Positions 1 to 9,826 are shown, counted from the stretch's first letter. The stretch is 64,000 bases of DNA from DATFVJ01 sp963851085 (GCA_963851085.1 CAWKNX010000018.1:1-64000), one strand, 5' to 3'. The notes: generated by a model not told the origin, from the sequence alone. Numbers and translations: made by a program.

Positions 1-535
1 CCCCAGCCAGAACCATGGACCACCCTTTTCTCCGGCTTCTCCGTCGGCGCACCAGCGACCTGAGCAAGGGCAAGACTGACTGATCGTAGGCACGATCTGA
101 TCAACAAAGTGCGTTGCCCCATGTTCTCGTTCAAGCGCCTCGATACGGTCCGCGGCAGTATTAGCGAGACGCTGGATCCGGGTCGGTGCACCTTCTGTAC
201 CTGGCGCCTCCGCAGAAACCATGCGATCAAGAGAAGGTGATCCCGACGACGGCATCCACACCCAAGTGGTCGATGGCACCTTGACCGCGTGAACGCGGAA
301 CTTCACGTAAACCAGGGCTAGGCCATAAGCCAGGAAGAATACCTATCACCCAGAGCAGGATGCCTGTGGCCCGGGTGTACCGGAAAGTTAGGACTAGCCC
401 CGCAATGACCGCTGCAACGACAGCGATCGCTATCGCGATCACCCAGGACTTATACGGGTATGAAGCAAGTTTGGTCAACCACGAGAAAACAGATATCGTC
501 GGCTCCCCTCTGACCATGCCCGCGACCGGATTCAT
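1..535 (-). CDS. Small membrane protein, two predicted TM helices, runs off the window edge (frameshifted)
   Basis: Starts with ATG at 535, preceded by GGAGGG, and overlaps the stop of the upstream ORF (ATGA). The first TM segment is rich in Ile, Ala and Val (about residues 31-50). A second begins at LLWVIGI; a one-base insertion near 335 then breaks the frame. In the next frame the protein continues LAYGLALVYVKF, a polar stretch and a probable coiled coil (RLANTAADRIEALEREHG), open to base 1. I recognise no family. An ATG at 222 in the continuing frame could be mistaken for a separate start. The joined reading is inferred from continuity of the hydrophobic segment. Confidence 0.45.
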
Positions 536-786
536 CGAGCCCTCCGAACGGTAGCCGACTGATGATGCCGTCCTCCTCGTTGCTCCATTGTCTCGACCGA
601 GTCCGCCGTGTCAAGGCCAAGCCACAACGGCCGCTTCACGAACCTTGACACGTCGACCACGGCCTCAGGGATGGAGGATGAGGAAGCGTCGGGCACGGAT
701 CGGCCAGACATGAGCATCCAGTATCGCCAGTACCGGCCCAGGTGTATGGCGTGCCGACCGAATCGATTACTGGTGCCTGTTAACAT
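532..786 (-). CDS. Short hypothetical protein, possibly coupled to the membrane protein
   Basis: An 84-residue ORF with no family I recognise. Its stop overlaps the start of the next gene (ATGA at 532-535), and its last codons carry that gene's ribosome-binding site, which argues for a real translated frame. It has no TM segment and is rich in Arg and Ser. It lies in degraded accessory DNA, so it may itself be a fragment. Confidence 0.25.
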   Translation of the reverse strand: MLTGTSNRFGRHAIHLGRYWRYWMLMSGRSVPDASSSSIPEAVVDVSRFVKRPLWLGLDTADSVETMEQRGGRHHQSATVRRAR

Positions 787-1001
787 CGCACACAGAGGTC
801 AAACTCCAGGAGCGGAGACCGGCTGAGCATCTCGATGCGAACCCCCCGGCGGCGAGGTGGTTGGTGGTCGTCGGGGCAGGCCGCTGTCCGGCGGCAGCTG
901 TTCTTGACGAGTTCAGCCAACGCGATATGCGGGCGCCCGACTAGCCCCTCGCCAAGCTCGCGCAGGAACTGGGAATCGACCGTAAACTTTAGCCGTCGCA
1001 C
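780..1001 (-). pseudogene. GHKL (HSP90-like) ATPase N-terminal remnant
   Basis: Residues from the GTG at about 1001 read KFTVDSQFLRELGEGLVG followed by RPHIALAELVKNS. This is the characteristic N-terminal helix of HSP90-like ATP-binding proteins, where ELVKNS normally runs into YDADA with the Mg/ATP-binding Asn. Homology stops right after ELVKNS; the remaining 35 residues are unrelated Arg/Pro-rich sequence. The gene is therefore cut inside the Bergerat fold and cannot bind ATP. Stand-alone proteins of this family are common in phage-defence and mobile-element neighbourhoods, which fits the adjacent integrase. Confidence 0.5.
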
Positions 1002-1023
1002 CGTAACCTCGTAGGCGGTAGCT

Positions 1024-1557
1024 CTACCACGGAAGCGGGTGGTCTGCTGCTCCTCGGCGGCCGTGCTCGGTCCTGGCCATCCCTCCGATAGGCGCCGCTG
1101 AATCCCTGTCAAGAGTCACGGTCCAGGGTCCGAAGGGATCGCGCAGCGACGCGCGGACGCGCCCTTGACCGTGATCTTGCAGGGCTTCAGGATGAGGCGC
1201 CGGAGGGATGGCCACCTCTTGCACCGTGCGCGCCACCGCTGACCGTTGACGGTGAGTTGCCCGTGCGGTCGGCCGCGGGGGTCGGGTGCGCGACGGCGCC
1301 GACGTGGCCCGAAGGGCCAAAGGAAGGCAGCCGGCGCCCGGACGCGGAAGGGTTCCCCGCGACGGCGATCCTGCGTGGCGGACGGGTGCTGCGCCGACTT
1401 GGGTCAGCGCGCCGAGCGCGCGGCGCTTCCCAAGATCGGTGATCATCCCCGGCGGCGCGCTCCGCGCGCCCTTGAAGACGTAGAGAGAGACCCAGGATTG
1501 TGAATGTGTCAAGGCGGCTTGTAGAAGAGACAGCTCGTTCTCTTCGGTGGTGAACAT
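1024..1557 (-). CDS. Unrecognised ORF with a strong ribosome-binding site, probably frameshifted
   Basis: The ATG at 1557 has an excellent Shine-Dalgarno (AGGAGG, 5-6 bases upstream) and a plausible start (MFTTEENELSLLQAALTHSQ). After about 55 residues the composition turns Arg/Pro-rich, as expected of an out-of-frame reading. The true frame may shift near 1370. I recognise no domain. It overlaps the GHKL remnant and probably only its first 170 bases are read in the right frame. Confidence 0.25.
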   Translation of the reverse strand: MFTTEENELSLLQAALTHSQSWVSLYVFKGARSAPPGMITDLGKRRALGALTQVGAAPVRHAGSPSRGTLPRPGAGCLPLALRATSAPSRTRPPRPTARATHRQRSAVARTVQEVAIPPAPHPEALQDHGQGRVRASLRDPFGPWTVTLDRDSAAPIGGMARTEHGRRGAADHPLPW

Positions 1558-1728
1558 GGCTTACCTCCTGCTTTGACTTCATGAGTTTGATGCTGCTGAC
1601 TGACCAGGATGTACGGGGGTTAGGTTGATCCCATGCTTGTATGTCGTGCGCCCAGGCATGCAGGCGCTCTTCCAGCACCTGGGCATTCACGTCGCCCCCG
1701 CCGCAGCATAAGGGCCATCATCGACAAA

Positions 1729-1784
1729 CTATTTGCGATCATGGAATCGCAAGGGCCTATTTGCGATCATGGAATCGCAAGGGC
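1729..1784. repeat. 28-bp tandem duplication, each unit a palindrome
   Basis: Two identical 28-bp units (1729-1756 and 1757-1784). Each contains the inverted repeat TTGCGAT-CATGGA-ATCGCAA. It lies about 55 bp past the integrase stop codon in an otherwise gene-free gap. It could be a recombination or protein-binding site of the element; the role is inferred from position only. Confidence 0.8.
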
Positions 1785-1839
1785 CTAGCGCAGCTTGGCG
1801 CGGAGAGGAGCGAGAGCCTCTTCCCAGATCTCATCAGTC

Positions 1840-3341
1840 TCAGGCACATCGGCCGGGGCGTCCTTCTGCGGCAAGCCGAGCCCGGCGCTCCAGATCCGGA
1901 TCAAGCTCAGCTCCGAATACAAGGTTGGTGCGTGATCGCCCTATGCGGATCTTGAACCCCGCATTGATCATTAGCTGGCGTCGCTCCAGGGTGTCGCTGT
2001 CCGCCCACTTGTCGGCGAACGTCTGGCCGGTCGGCACCAGCTCGATACGGTCGGGCTCGGCGGGCAGAGTGCCAAGCCGGGCATGCTCAGCCTGGAGCCG
2101 GGCCAGCATCGCGTCATAATCATCCCGGATGATTCCCCGGACGTACCGCTCAGATGTCAGTTCGGTGATGGCCTGGCCGACGTCAACTAGCTCCGCGGCG
2201 TGGTTGTCACCGGGCACTGTGCGCCGCTCTTCGATCTCGACATGCCCGACCTGGGTAAGGAAGAGCTTCTCGGCAACCGGGTCCAGCAAGTCGGCCCTGA
2301 TGGACCTGGCCGGGCAGCCTTGCCTGGCGATCTGCGCAGAGCACCGGTAGTAGTCGTAGCGGTGTCGGCCATCATCCTGTGCGACTCTCTGTGTATAGAG
2401 TGGCCCGCCGCACGTGCAGAAGGCCACCCTCAGCAGCAGGGCTGAGTCCTTGCGGTTGCCCGAGCGGGGCTTTGTCGACAGCTCCAGCGCGGCCTGCAGC
2501 TCACGCCATTCCGCATCGCTGATGATCGCCTCCGCGAACCGCAGGGGCATGCCGTCCACGTCCCGCACGATCTCGCCTTTGTACTCGGTTACACCTGTCA
2601 TGGCACGGCTACGCAGTATCCAGAGGACGCCCCTGTACGTCCACGGGCGGCAGACGGGCGGCCTCGCGCTGCGAGGAGGGTGATATCCCGCGAGGTGGGG
2701 ATCTCCTCCGCGTTCAGCCAGTCGGAGATGCGCTGGGCCGAAGTGCCCGCGATGGCGTCCTTTACCATGCGGCGGAGGATGGGGGCGTAGACAGGATCAG
2801 GCTGAAGGACAGATCCGTTCCCTGTCTCGTTGGGCGTGGACCGGAAACCGAACGGAGTCCAGCCTCCCGCATAGCGGCTGAGCGCACGCAGAGCAGCCCG
2901 GCTATCTAGCGTTCGCTCACTGATCGACTGTGCCTCTAGCTGCGCCGCGAACGCCAGGACCATGGCGATCAGCTCAGCCACGGGCGAGGTCATGTCGAGC
3001 ACGAGGGTGCCGCCCGGCCCTGAGCAGAAGGCCAATACCTTCGTGTGGTCTTTAGCCCACCCCGCCAGCTTGGCCATGTCGGCCATCCGCCGGACGGCGC
3101 GGTCCAGCCGAGCCCAGGCGACGATATCGAACTCAGCCGTGCGGTTGGCCAGCCAGTCCCCGATGTCGGGCCGCTCCCAGGGCGCTACTTTGTATGCTGA
3201 AACGTCCAGGTCAACTGCCTGGCCAACGACATCGTGACCCTGCGACTTAGCCCAGCGGTGCACTGCCGCGAGCTGACGTTCAGGCGAAGTGCTCTCATCC
3301 GTTGAGCGGCTGAGCCGTACTCCTGCCAGGACACGATCCAT
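1840..3341 (-). pseudogene. Large serine recombinase (integrase), one frameshift
   Basis: The N-terminal half (ATG 3341 to about 2650) is a resolvase catalytic domain with the active-site Arg/Ser in VRLSRSTDESTSPERQ (Ser11). A Recombinase domain follows (RISDWLNAEEIPTSRD). The C-terminal half (to 1840) has a zinc ribbon (CTCGG...CSAQIARQGC) and a coiled region, typical of phage or ICE integrases; about 500 residues in total. Near 2650 the frame slips, with WTYRGVLWILRSRAM in the second frame joining the halves. No other integration-module genes are visible. The start codon is only 25-30 bp from the 5' end of purN, divergently. Confidence 0.8.
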
Positions 3342-3365
3342 CGAAGGAGTTGCCGTCAGTCAGCT

Positions 3366-3968
3366 CGCCTGGTCGTGCTCGTGTCCGGCGCAGGGACCAA
3401 TCTTCAGGCGCTCATCGACGCGTCCTCGCACAGCGCCTTCGGCGCGCGCGTGGCCGCTGTCGGCGCCGACCGGCCGGGGATCGAGGGCCTCGGCCAGGGC
3501 GGAGCGGGCCGGGGTCCCGGTGTTCGTCCACCGCGTCGGCGACTATCCGGACCGTGCCGCCTGGGATCGAGCGCTAGCCGAGTCCTGCGCCTCGTTCTGG
3601 CCCGACCTCATCGTGTCCGCCGGTTTCATGAAGCTCGTCGGCAGCCACGTTTCTTGACCGGTTCGGCGACCGGTTCCTCAACACCCATCCGTCGCTGCTG
3701 CCCGCCTTTCCCGGCATGCACGGGCCGCGCGAGGCACTTGCCTACGGCGTCAAGGTCACCGGGTGCACGGTCTTTCTTGTGGATTCTGGCGTCGACGCCG
3801 GGCCGGTGGTGGCCCAGGCCGCCGTGCCGGTCTTCGACGTCCGACGACGAGGATACGCTGCACGAGCGGATCAAGGCGGTGGAGCGCGGCCTGCTGGTCG
3901 ATACCGTGGGCCGCATGGTGCGCGACGGATGGTCGGTGCATGGCAGGAAGGTGAGGATCGGCCGTTGA
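3366..3968 (+). pseudogene. purN: Phosphoribosylglycinamide formyltransferase (frame broken at least three times)
   Basis: PurN transfers formyl from 10-formyl-THF to GAR in purine synthesis. Segments in three frames read VSGAGTNLQALIDA, then DRALAESCASFWPDLIVSAG, FLNTHPSLLPAFPGMHGP (catalytic Asn and His region), VDSGVDAGPVVAQAAVPV and TLHERIKAVERGLLVDTVG. Together they cover the whole family with no missing block. Shifts lie near 3485, 3648 and 3840, each explained by one extra base. No start codon with a ribosome-binding site is in frame: GTG 3375 would begin at the first beta strand, and TTG 3350 is in another frame. The end overlaps the purH start (TTGA). Confidence 0.75.
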
Positions 3969-5534
3969 CCAAGCTAGCGATCAGGCGGGCGTTGATCAGC
4001 GTCTACGACAAGACAGGGCTGGACGAACTCGCCCGCGGCCTGCACGAGGCCGGCGTCGAGATCGTCTCCACCGGGACGACCGCGGCCAGGATCGCCGCAG
4101 CCGGCGTTCCGGTGACAGCGTCGAGGATCTCACCGGCTTCCCCGAGTGCCTGGACGGCCGGGTGAAGACGCTGCATCCGCGGGTGCACGCCGGCCTGCTG
4201 GCCGATATGGGCAATCCCGCGCACCGCGCCCAGATCGAGGAACTCGGCATCGCCCCGTTCGGATTGCTCGTGTCGAACCTGTACCCGTTCGAGGCCGCGG
4301 TCGCGTCGGGTGCGGCGCCGGAGGAGTGCGTGGAGCAGATCGACATCGGCGGGCCGGCCATGGTGCGCGCCGCGGCAAAGAACCACGCCAGCGTCGCGGT
4401 AGTGACAGATCCGGCGGCGCTACCCGGAACTGCTGGCCGCGGTGCGCGCCGGCGGTTTCACGCTCGAGGCACGCCGCCGGCTTGCCGCGCGAGCGCGTTC
4501 GCGCATACCGCCGCATACGACACGCGCGGTCTCGGCGTGGTTCGCGAGCGTATACGCGCCGGACGAGACGGCCAGTGAGACGGGCTGGCCCGCGGTGGTC
4601 GGCGCTCAGTGGAGGCGCCGGGACGTCCTGCGCTACGGCGAGAACCCGCACCAGCGGGCGGCGCTGTACGCGTCGGCGGGCGGCGCGGGCCTGGCGCAGG
4701 CCGGGCAGTTGCATGGCAAGCAGATGTCCTACAACAACTATGTCGACGCCGACGCGGCGTGGCGTGCCGCGTGGGACTTCGCGCAGCCATGTGTCGCGAT
4801 CATCAAGCACACCAACCCGTGCGGCATCGCGATCGGCGTCCGGACATCGCGGACGCATACCGCAAGGCGCACGCCTGCGACCCGATGTCCGCTTTCGGCG
4901 GGATCATCGCGGCGAACCGGCCGGTCACCGAGGCGCTCGCCAGCCAGGTCGCCGACGTGTTCACGGAGGTGATCGTCGCGCCCGGCCTTCGACGACGACG
5001 GCGATCGACGTGCTCACCGCCAAGAAAAACCTGCGGCTGCTGCGCTGCGCTCCGCCTGGCGCCGGGCCGGGTGTGGAGTGGCGGCCGGTCACCGGCGGCG
5101 TGCTGATGCAGTCCGCGGACCGCATCGACGCGCCGGGCGACGACCCGCCGCGTGGGAGCTGCGCTCGGGACCGCCTGTGGACACCGGCACGCTTGCCGAC
5201 CTTGCCTTCGCCTGGCGTGCGTGCCGCGCGGTGAAATCGAATGCCATCGTGCTCGCCTCCGGCGGTGCCACCGTCGGGGTCGGCATGGGCCAGGTCAACC
5301 GGGTGGACTCGGCCAGGCTCGCGGTTTCACGCGCGGGTGAGCGCGCGCGTGACGCGGTGGCGGCGAGCGACGCGTACTTCCCGTTTCCTGACGGCTTGGA
5401 GGTGCTCACTCAACGCCGGCGTGCGCGCTGTCGTGCAGCCTGGCGGGTCGATACGTGACGGCGAGGTCGTGGCGTGCGCTGACGCTGCGGGTATCAGCCT
5501 GTACTTCACCGGCACGCGCCATTTCTTCCACTGA
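3965..5534 (+). pseudogene. purH: Bifunctional AICAR formyltransferase/IMP cyclohydrolase (many frameshifts)
   Basis: PurH does the last two steps of IMP synthesis. The TTG start at 3965 gives LTKLAIRRALISVYDKTGL. Successive segments in different frames keep the family order: DGRVKTLHPRVHAG (cyclohydrolase), SNLYPFE, IDIGGPAMVRAAAKN, DVLRYGENPHQRAALY, QMSYNNYVDADAAW, IIKHTNPCGIAIG, ACDPMSAFGGIIAANRPV, AVKSNAIVLASGG, VQPGGSIRD, then the stop after FTGTRHFFH. I count eight or more frame changes in 1.57 kb, mostly single extra bases. No domain is lost, which looks more like poor sequence than old decay. Confidence 0.8.
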
Positions 5535-5809
5535 TCGATTGCTTCGGCGTGTGTCACGCCCGGGCTTGACGCCGCCGGCCACGGCCTGGGCCCTGCCCAG
5601 CGTGTGCCGCGGCGGCGGCGCTCCGGGTGCCTTGAGCAGTACGTCGGCTGGGAGAATGTCCCCCGTGGCCACCGCCGCGGTCGCGGCTCCGCCCACGGTT
5701 GCGGCTCTGGCCTCATCGCGGCTCCCGGCCACAGTTGCGGCTCTGGCCGCGGCCTTGGGCGGCGGGCTGGCCGAACGCCCGCTCCGACCTACACCAGATT
5801 GGGGTTCAC
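5535..5809. other. Gene-free gap between purH and folD with an imperfect direct repeat
   Basis: No gene seen. A 19-bp direct repeat differing at one base (5694-5712 and 5730-5748, core GTTGCGGCTCTGGCC) lies in a GC-rich stretch. ORFs here are compositional. Confidence 0.5.
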
Positions 5810-6655
5810 GTGACCGCACGCATCCTCGACGGAAAGGCGACCGCCGCGCAGATCCGCGCGGTGCTCGCCAAGCGCGTCGCGGCGCTCGCCGGGCGCGGCG
5901 TCGTTCCCGGCCTCGGGACGATCCTGGTCGGGGACGACCCGGGCAGCCGCTCGTATGTCAACGGCAAGCACAGGGACTGCGCCGAGGTCGGCATCGCGAG
6001 CATCCGCATCGACCTGCCCGCCACGGTGAGCCAGCAGGACATAGAAGCCGCTGTCGACGAACTCAATGCCGATCCCTCGTGCACCGGCTACATCGTGCAG
6101 TTGCCGCTGCCGGCCGGGATTGACGCGCAGCGGGTGCTCGCGCGCATGGACCCCGTGAAGGACGCTGACGGCCTGCATCCGGTGAACCTCGGCAGGCTGG
6201 TGCTCGGCGAGCCGGGTCCGCTGCCGTGCACGCCGCGGGGGATTGTGGAACTTCTCCGCCGTTACGAGGTGCCAATCGCGGGCGCGGACGTGACGCTGAT
6301 CGGCCGTGGGATCACGGTTGGCCGGCCGCTGGGCCTACTCCTGACGCGACGTACGGAGAACGCGACCGTGACGCTGTGCCACACCGGGACAAGGGACCTG
6401 CCCGCGCATACCCGGGGCGCTGACATCGTGGTCGTGGCCGCGGGCATGCCCGGCTTGATCAAGGCCGACATGATCAAGCCGGGTGCGGCCGTGCTCGATG
6501 TGGGCATTACCCGAACCGATGCTGGCCTGGTCGGAGACGTCGACCCGGCGGTGGCCGGTGTAGCTGGTTACCTCGCTCCGATGCCAGGCGGCGTGGGCCC
6601 GATGACCCGGGCGATGCTGCTGGCCAACGTGGTCGAGGCGGCAGAACGCGCCTGA
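5810..6655 (+). CDS. folD: Methylene-THF dehydrogenase/cyclohydrolase FolD
   Basis: Interconverts 5,10-methylene-, methenyl- and 10-formyl-THF, supplying the formyl donor used by PurN and PurH just upstream. It is 281 residues from GTG 5810, the family length. Visible motifs are the catalytic Tyr/Lys pair in SYVNGKHRDCAEVG, the substrate loop IVQLPLP, the Rossmann motif GRGITVGRPLGLLL, and the C-terminal PGGVGPMTRAML. An open frame extends upstream, but the GTG matches the family N-terminus (TARILDGKATAAQI). The frame is intact, in contrast to purN and purH. Confidence 0.95.
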   Translation: MTARILDGKATAAQIRAVLAKRVAALAGRGVVPGLGTILVGDDPGSRSYVNGKHRDCAEVGIASIRIDLPATVSQQDIEAAVDELNADPSCTGYIVQLPLPAGIDAQRVLARMDPVKDADGLHPVNLGRLVLGEPGPLPCTPRGIVELLRRYEVPIAGADVTLIGRGITVGRPLGLLLTRRTENATVTLCHTGTRDLPAHTRGADIVVVAAGMPGLIKADMIKPGAAVLDVGITRTDAGLVGDVDPAVAGVAGYLAPMPGGVGPMTRAMLLANVVEAAERA

Positions 6656-6742
6656 TCACAATTCTCGTAGCCACCCCCGGCCCACCTGCCAGCCCATCTG
6701 GCTGCCATCCGGCCCGATCAGCAGCCCAGGCGATGCCGCGAT

Positions 6743-7756
6743 CTACGCGCTCAGCTTGCCCGGCGCCCCGGCGCGGCTGACTGCCGTCCCGTTGGCGCTC
6801 CCGCCTGTGCCCGACGTGAGCCCCTGCGGGCGGTGGGCACGCCGTGGGGCATGAGTGTCATCTGGTGGTACGCCTCGCGCGGGCAATCCCGGCGCCTCGG
6901 TGCTGGCCTGCGCCCCCGCTCCGGTGGGCCCGTCGCCGCCCGATGCCGCGGCGCCCCGTTGGGGTCCGGCGGCCCCGCCCGATGTCCCGGCCCCGCGCGG
7001 TGCGGCGCCCTGCGGCCCCGGCCCTGTCCCTGGCGGGCCTGCGGTCCCAGGCGGACCCGCGCCGCCGGGTGGCCCGGCCCCGCCCGGTGCCCCGGCACCG
7101 CCCGGCCGCGCGGGCTCGGGCTTGCCGCCACGTTCGGCTGGCGGCATCGGCCGGACCAGGCCGAGCGCGACGACCTCGTTGGCGAGGCGAGTGCGCCGGT
7201 TCGGGCCCTTCTGGGATCCGGAACTTCTGGTACAGGCGGAGCAGGTGCTGCTTGACCGCGGCCTCGGTCACGACCAGGTCCGACGCGATCTCCCTGGCGG
7301 TGGCAGGTGCGACGAACGCCTCATCCGACAGTGCCGGGCGGCACAGCGAAGTGAGGACGTCGAGTTCGCGGCGCGTCAGCTCAGGTGCGGCGGACTTCGG
7401 CGGAGCTCCACCTCCGGCGCGATGTCCTCGTGCTGGACGCCGCCCACCCGGCACCGAGCAGCGCCGAAGCTGACGACATCACCATCCTCGAGAACACGGC
7501 GCGCGACTGGTCGGCCGTTCACCCGCGTCCCGTTACGCGATAATCCGAGATCGACCACGTACGTGTATGGCCCGCGCCGGATTATCTCTGCGTGCAGCCG
7601 GGAGACGCTCGGATCCCCGAGCCGTACATCCACCGCGCTGCCTCTCCCCACCGTCGTGACCTCAGACCGCAGCGGGAAAAGCTCGCCGCTGTCCTCGATC
7701 CTTATGAATGGCCCCTCCAAGACAGACCCTCCCGCAGTATCGGAGCCGTCACTCAT
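6743..7756 (-). pseudogene. FHA-domain protein with C-terminal winged-HTH-like domain and Gly/Pro/Ala tail (two frameshifts)
   Basis: ATG 7756 starts an FHA domain (phosphothreonine recognition), with the Gly-Arg and Ser-x-x-His signature in TVGRGSAVDVRLGDPSVSRLH and RNGTRVNG. After a shift near 7390 comes a LuxR-like HTH: LTRRELDVLTSLC, ATAREIASDLVVTEAAVKQH, LLRLYQKF. A one-base shift near 7215 leads to NRRTRLANEVVALGLV and then about 130 residues dominated by Gly, Pro, Ala and Arg. The combination suggests a phosphorylation-gated regulator downstream of a Ser/Thr kinase. The target is unknown. It is divergent from citrate synthase. Confidence 0.7.
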
Positions 7757-7952
7757 GCCTAACGTGGCAGTTACCCTCCGAAGGGCCCGTCGTACCGCAT
7801 TTCCGCGGAGGTATTGCTCTGGAAGCCTTGCGGTCTGAATAGATGAGGCCAGATGAAACTAGTGGGAAGACCACGTGTGGGCGGCCGAAGGCAGGACCGC
7901 GCGTAAGCGCGCCGGTACACTGCCGAGCGAGCGGACCGGGAGGAAACGCGTA

Positions 7953-9098
7953 ATGACGGATAACCCGTCCAGGGGCCTCGCCGACGTGATCGCCGCGTCC
8001 ACCGCGATCAGCGACATTGACGGCGCGCTTGGCCGGCTCTCCTACCGGGGGTATGACATCCACGATCTAGCCGGCGCAGCGACCTTCGAGGAGGTCGCAT
8101 ACCTGCTGCAGCGGGGAACACCCCCAAGCCCTGCCGAGCTCACCGCCTACCGCGGCGAACTGGCCGCCGGACGCACGCTTCCCGACCTCGTGACCGGCGA
8201 CCTCCCTGGGATCGTGGGCAGCCAGGCGCCCATGGAGGCGCTGCGGACCCTCGTCTCGTTGTCCAGCGCGTGCGATCCGGACAAGGACTCCAACGAGCCA
8301 GCCGCCGACCAGCGCAAGGCGGCGAGGCTGACCGCTCTGCAACCGGTGCTCGTCGCCGCGTATCAGGCGGCGCGCACGCGCGCGCCGCTCGCCGATCCCG
8401 ATCCGCGGCTTGGGCTTGCGGGCAACCTCCTGCGCCAGGTCACGGGCACGCCGCCGGCCGAGCGAGCCACGCGCATGCTGGACACCTGTCTCGTGCTGCA
8501 CGCGGATCACACCATGAACGCCTCCACCTTCGCCGCGCGCGTCTGCGCTGCGACCCTGTCTGACATGCATTCGGCCGTTGTCGCAGCTCTTGGCACCCTG
8601 AAGGGAAGGCTGCACGGCGGTGCCAACGAGCAGGTCATGCGTACACTCGAAGCGATCAGAAACGGCGCGGATGGTGACGAAGCAGTGAGGTCGGTCGAGC
8701 CGGAAGTCCGTGCGCGGCTCGCGCGGGGCGAGAAAATCATGGGATTCGGGCACCGCGTCTACACGGCGGAGGATCCGCGCGCAACGCGTCTGCGTCAGAT
8801 TTCCGCGGAGCTCGCCGACGCGTCCGGCGACGATACGTGGTACCGCATGTCACGGCGGATGGAGGAGGTGGTATTCGCGGAGAGGGGGCTGCGCCCGAAC
8901 GTCGACTTCTACGCGGCTTCTGCGTACCACTACCTCGGTATCCCGACGGATCTCTTCACGCCGGTCTTCTCGGTGAGCCGGATGGCCGGCTGGACCGCGC
9001 ACGTGCTGGAGCAGCATGCGGACAACCGCCTGATCAGGCCGGACAGTGAGTATGTGGGCGAACATGGTCTCGCCTGGGCACCGCTGGCGGCCAGATGA
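7953..9098 (+). CDS. Citrate synthase/2-methylcitrate synthase family enzyme
   Basis: 381 residues from ATG 7953, preceded by GGGAGG. Catalytic residues are visible: His183/His186 in VLHADHTMNAST, His221 in RLHGGANEQV, His267 in GFGHRVY and the active-site Asp318 in RPNVDFYAAS. Length and compactness match the short Gram-positive citrate synthase group, which includes methylcitrate synthases, so substrate choice between acetyl- and propionyl-CoA is not settled by sequence. The neighbours icd and mdh favour the TCA role. The stop overlaps the next start (ATGA). Confidence 0.9.
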   Translation: MTDNPSRGLADVIAASTAISDIDGALGRLSYRGYDIHDLAGAATFEEVAYLLQRGTPPSPAELTAYRGELAAGRTLPDLVTGDLPGIVGSQAPMEALRTLVSLSSACDPDKDSNEPAADQRKAARLTALQPVLVAAYQAARTRAPLADPDPRLGLAGNLLRQVTGTPPAERATRMLDTCLVLHADHTMNASTFAARVCAATLSDMHSAVVAALGTLKGRLHGGANEQVMRTLEAIRNGADGDEAVRSVEPEVRARLARGEKIMGFGHRVYTAEDPRATRLRQISAELADASGDDTWYRMSRRMEEVVFAERGLRPNVDFYAASAYHYLGIPTDLFTPVFSVSRMAGWTAHVLEQHADNRLIRPDSEYVGEHGLAWAPLAAR

Positions 9099-9673
9099 CA
9101 CCGCGGGAGCTTCATGGCGGTTCCCTCGGGCCGTCCTCCTGGCCGCCCGGGGGACGACCCCCAGGATCCCCCCGCTGGTCAGGCGGCGAGGGCCATCGGG
9201 AGGACCAGGCGGTGCCGCCGGTACAGGCGCCGCGCCCACCAGTCATGCGCCGGCCGGACGGCTCGCCTGCCGGGCCCGGGCGCCAGCACCGGCCGGAGGG
9301 CCAGCGCCAGCACCGGCCGGAGGGCCAGCACCGGCACCGGCCGGACGGCTCGCCTGCCGGGCCCGGGCGCCCGCACCGGCCGGAGGCCCAGAACCGGCCC
9401 GAGGGCCGCGGCCACGCGAACCTGCCTTATCTGATAGTTCTTGCTGGCGGGTTCGGCGGCCTGCTGTGGGTGTGGCGCAGCCACATGCACGTGAAGGGCG
9501 GAATGCTCGTGTTCGCGGCGGCGCTCCTGCTCGGGGGAGGGGCGCGGCTGGTGCTCACCGATGAGCGGGCCGGACTGCTCGTCAGCCGGCGCCGCGGCGT
9601 AGACGTGGCCGCCTTCGCGATTCTGGGTTTCGGGTTGCTCGTGTCTGCTCTGCTGCTCAAGAACCCGTCGTGA
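9095..9673 (+). CDS. DUF3017 family membrane protein with repetitive Arg/Pro/Gly N-terminus
   Basis: The C-terminal about 85 residues hold the conserved part: LPYLIVLAGGFGGLLWVW (TM1), FAAALLLGGGARLVL (TM2), an ERAGLLVSRRRGVDV loop and a third TM before the end. This matches the small DUF3017 proteins that sit beside mdh/icd in actinomycetes. The first about 105 residues are low-complexity repeats of HRPEGQ and HRPDGSPAGPGR units and may not be translated; ATG 9245 is an alternative start. The listed start overlaps the citrate synthase stop by four bases. Function is unknown. Confidence 0.7.
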   Translation: MTPRELHGGSLGPSSWPPGGRPPGSPRWSGGEGHREDQAVPPVQAPRPPVMRRPDGSPAGPGRQHRPEGQRQHRPEGQHRHRPDGSPAGPGRPHRPEAQNRPEGRGHANLPYLIVLAGGFGGLLWVWRSHMHVKGGMLVFAAALLLGGGARLVLTDERAGLLVSRRRGVDVAAFAILGFGLLVSALLLKNPS

Positions 9674-9791
9674 TCAGGCACGGGCACCATCCACGGCTGT
9701 CGTGCCACGCAGGATCGGTCCTGCGAAATGCAGCGTTGCCCGGCCGATTCCACCCGGGCCCGTATGGGCCCGCCCTGAGGATGACGCCGGG

Positions 9792-9826
9792 CCCCAGGTC
9801 CCCGGGATTTCCCCGGAGACCTGGGG
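9792..9826. terminator. Strong GC hairpin downstream of the DUF3017 gene
   Basis: Perfect 9-bp arms CCCCAGGTC and GACCTGGGG enclose a further CCGGG/CCCGG pairing. It lies between the DUF3017 stop and icd. There is no U-tract, as is usual for actinomycete terminators. Confidence 0.45.

Noticed and set aside
1..3341. Complete prophage or ICE
   Set aside because: Only the integrase and fragments are visible; no structural, replication or transfer genes within the window.
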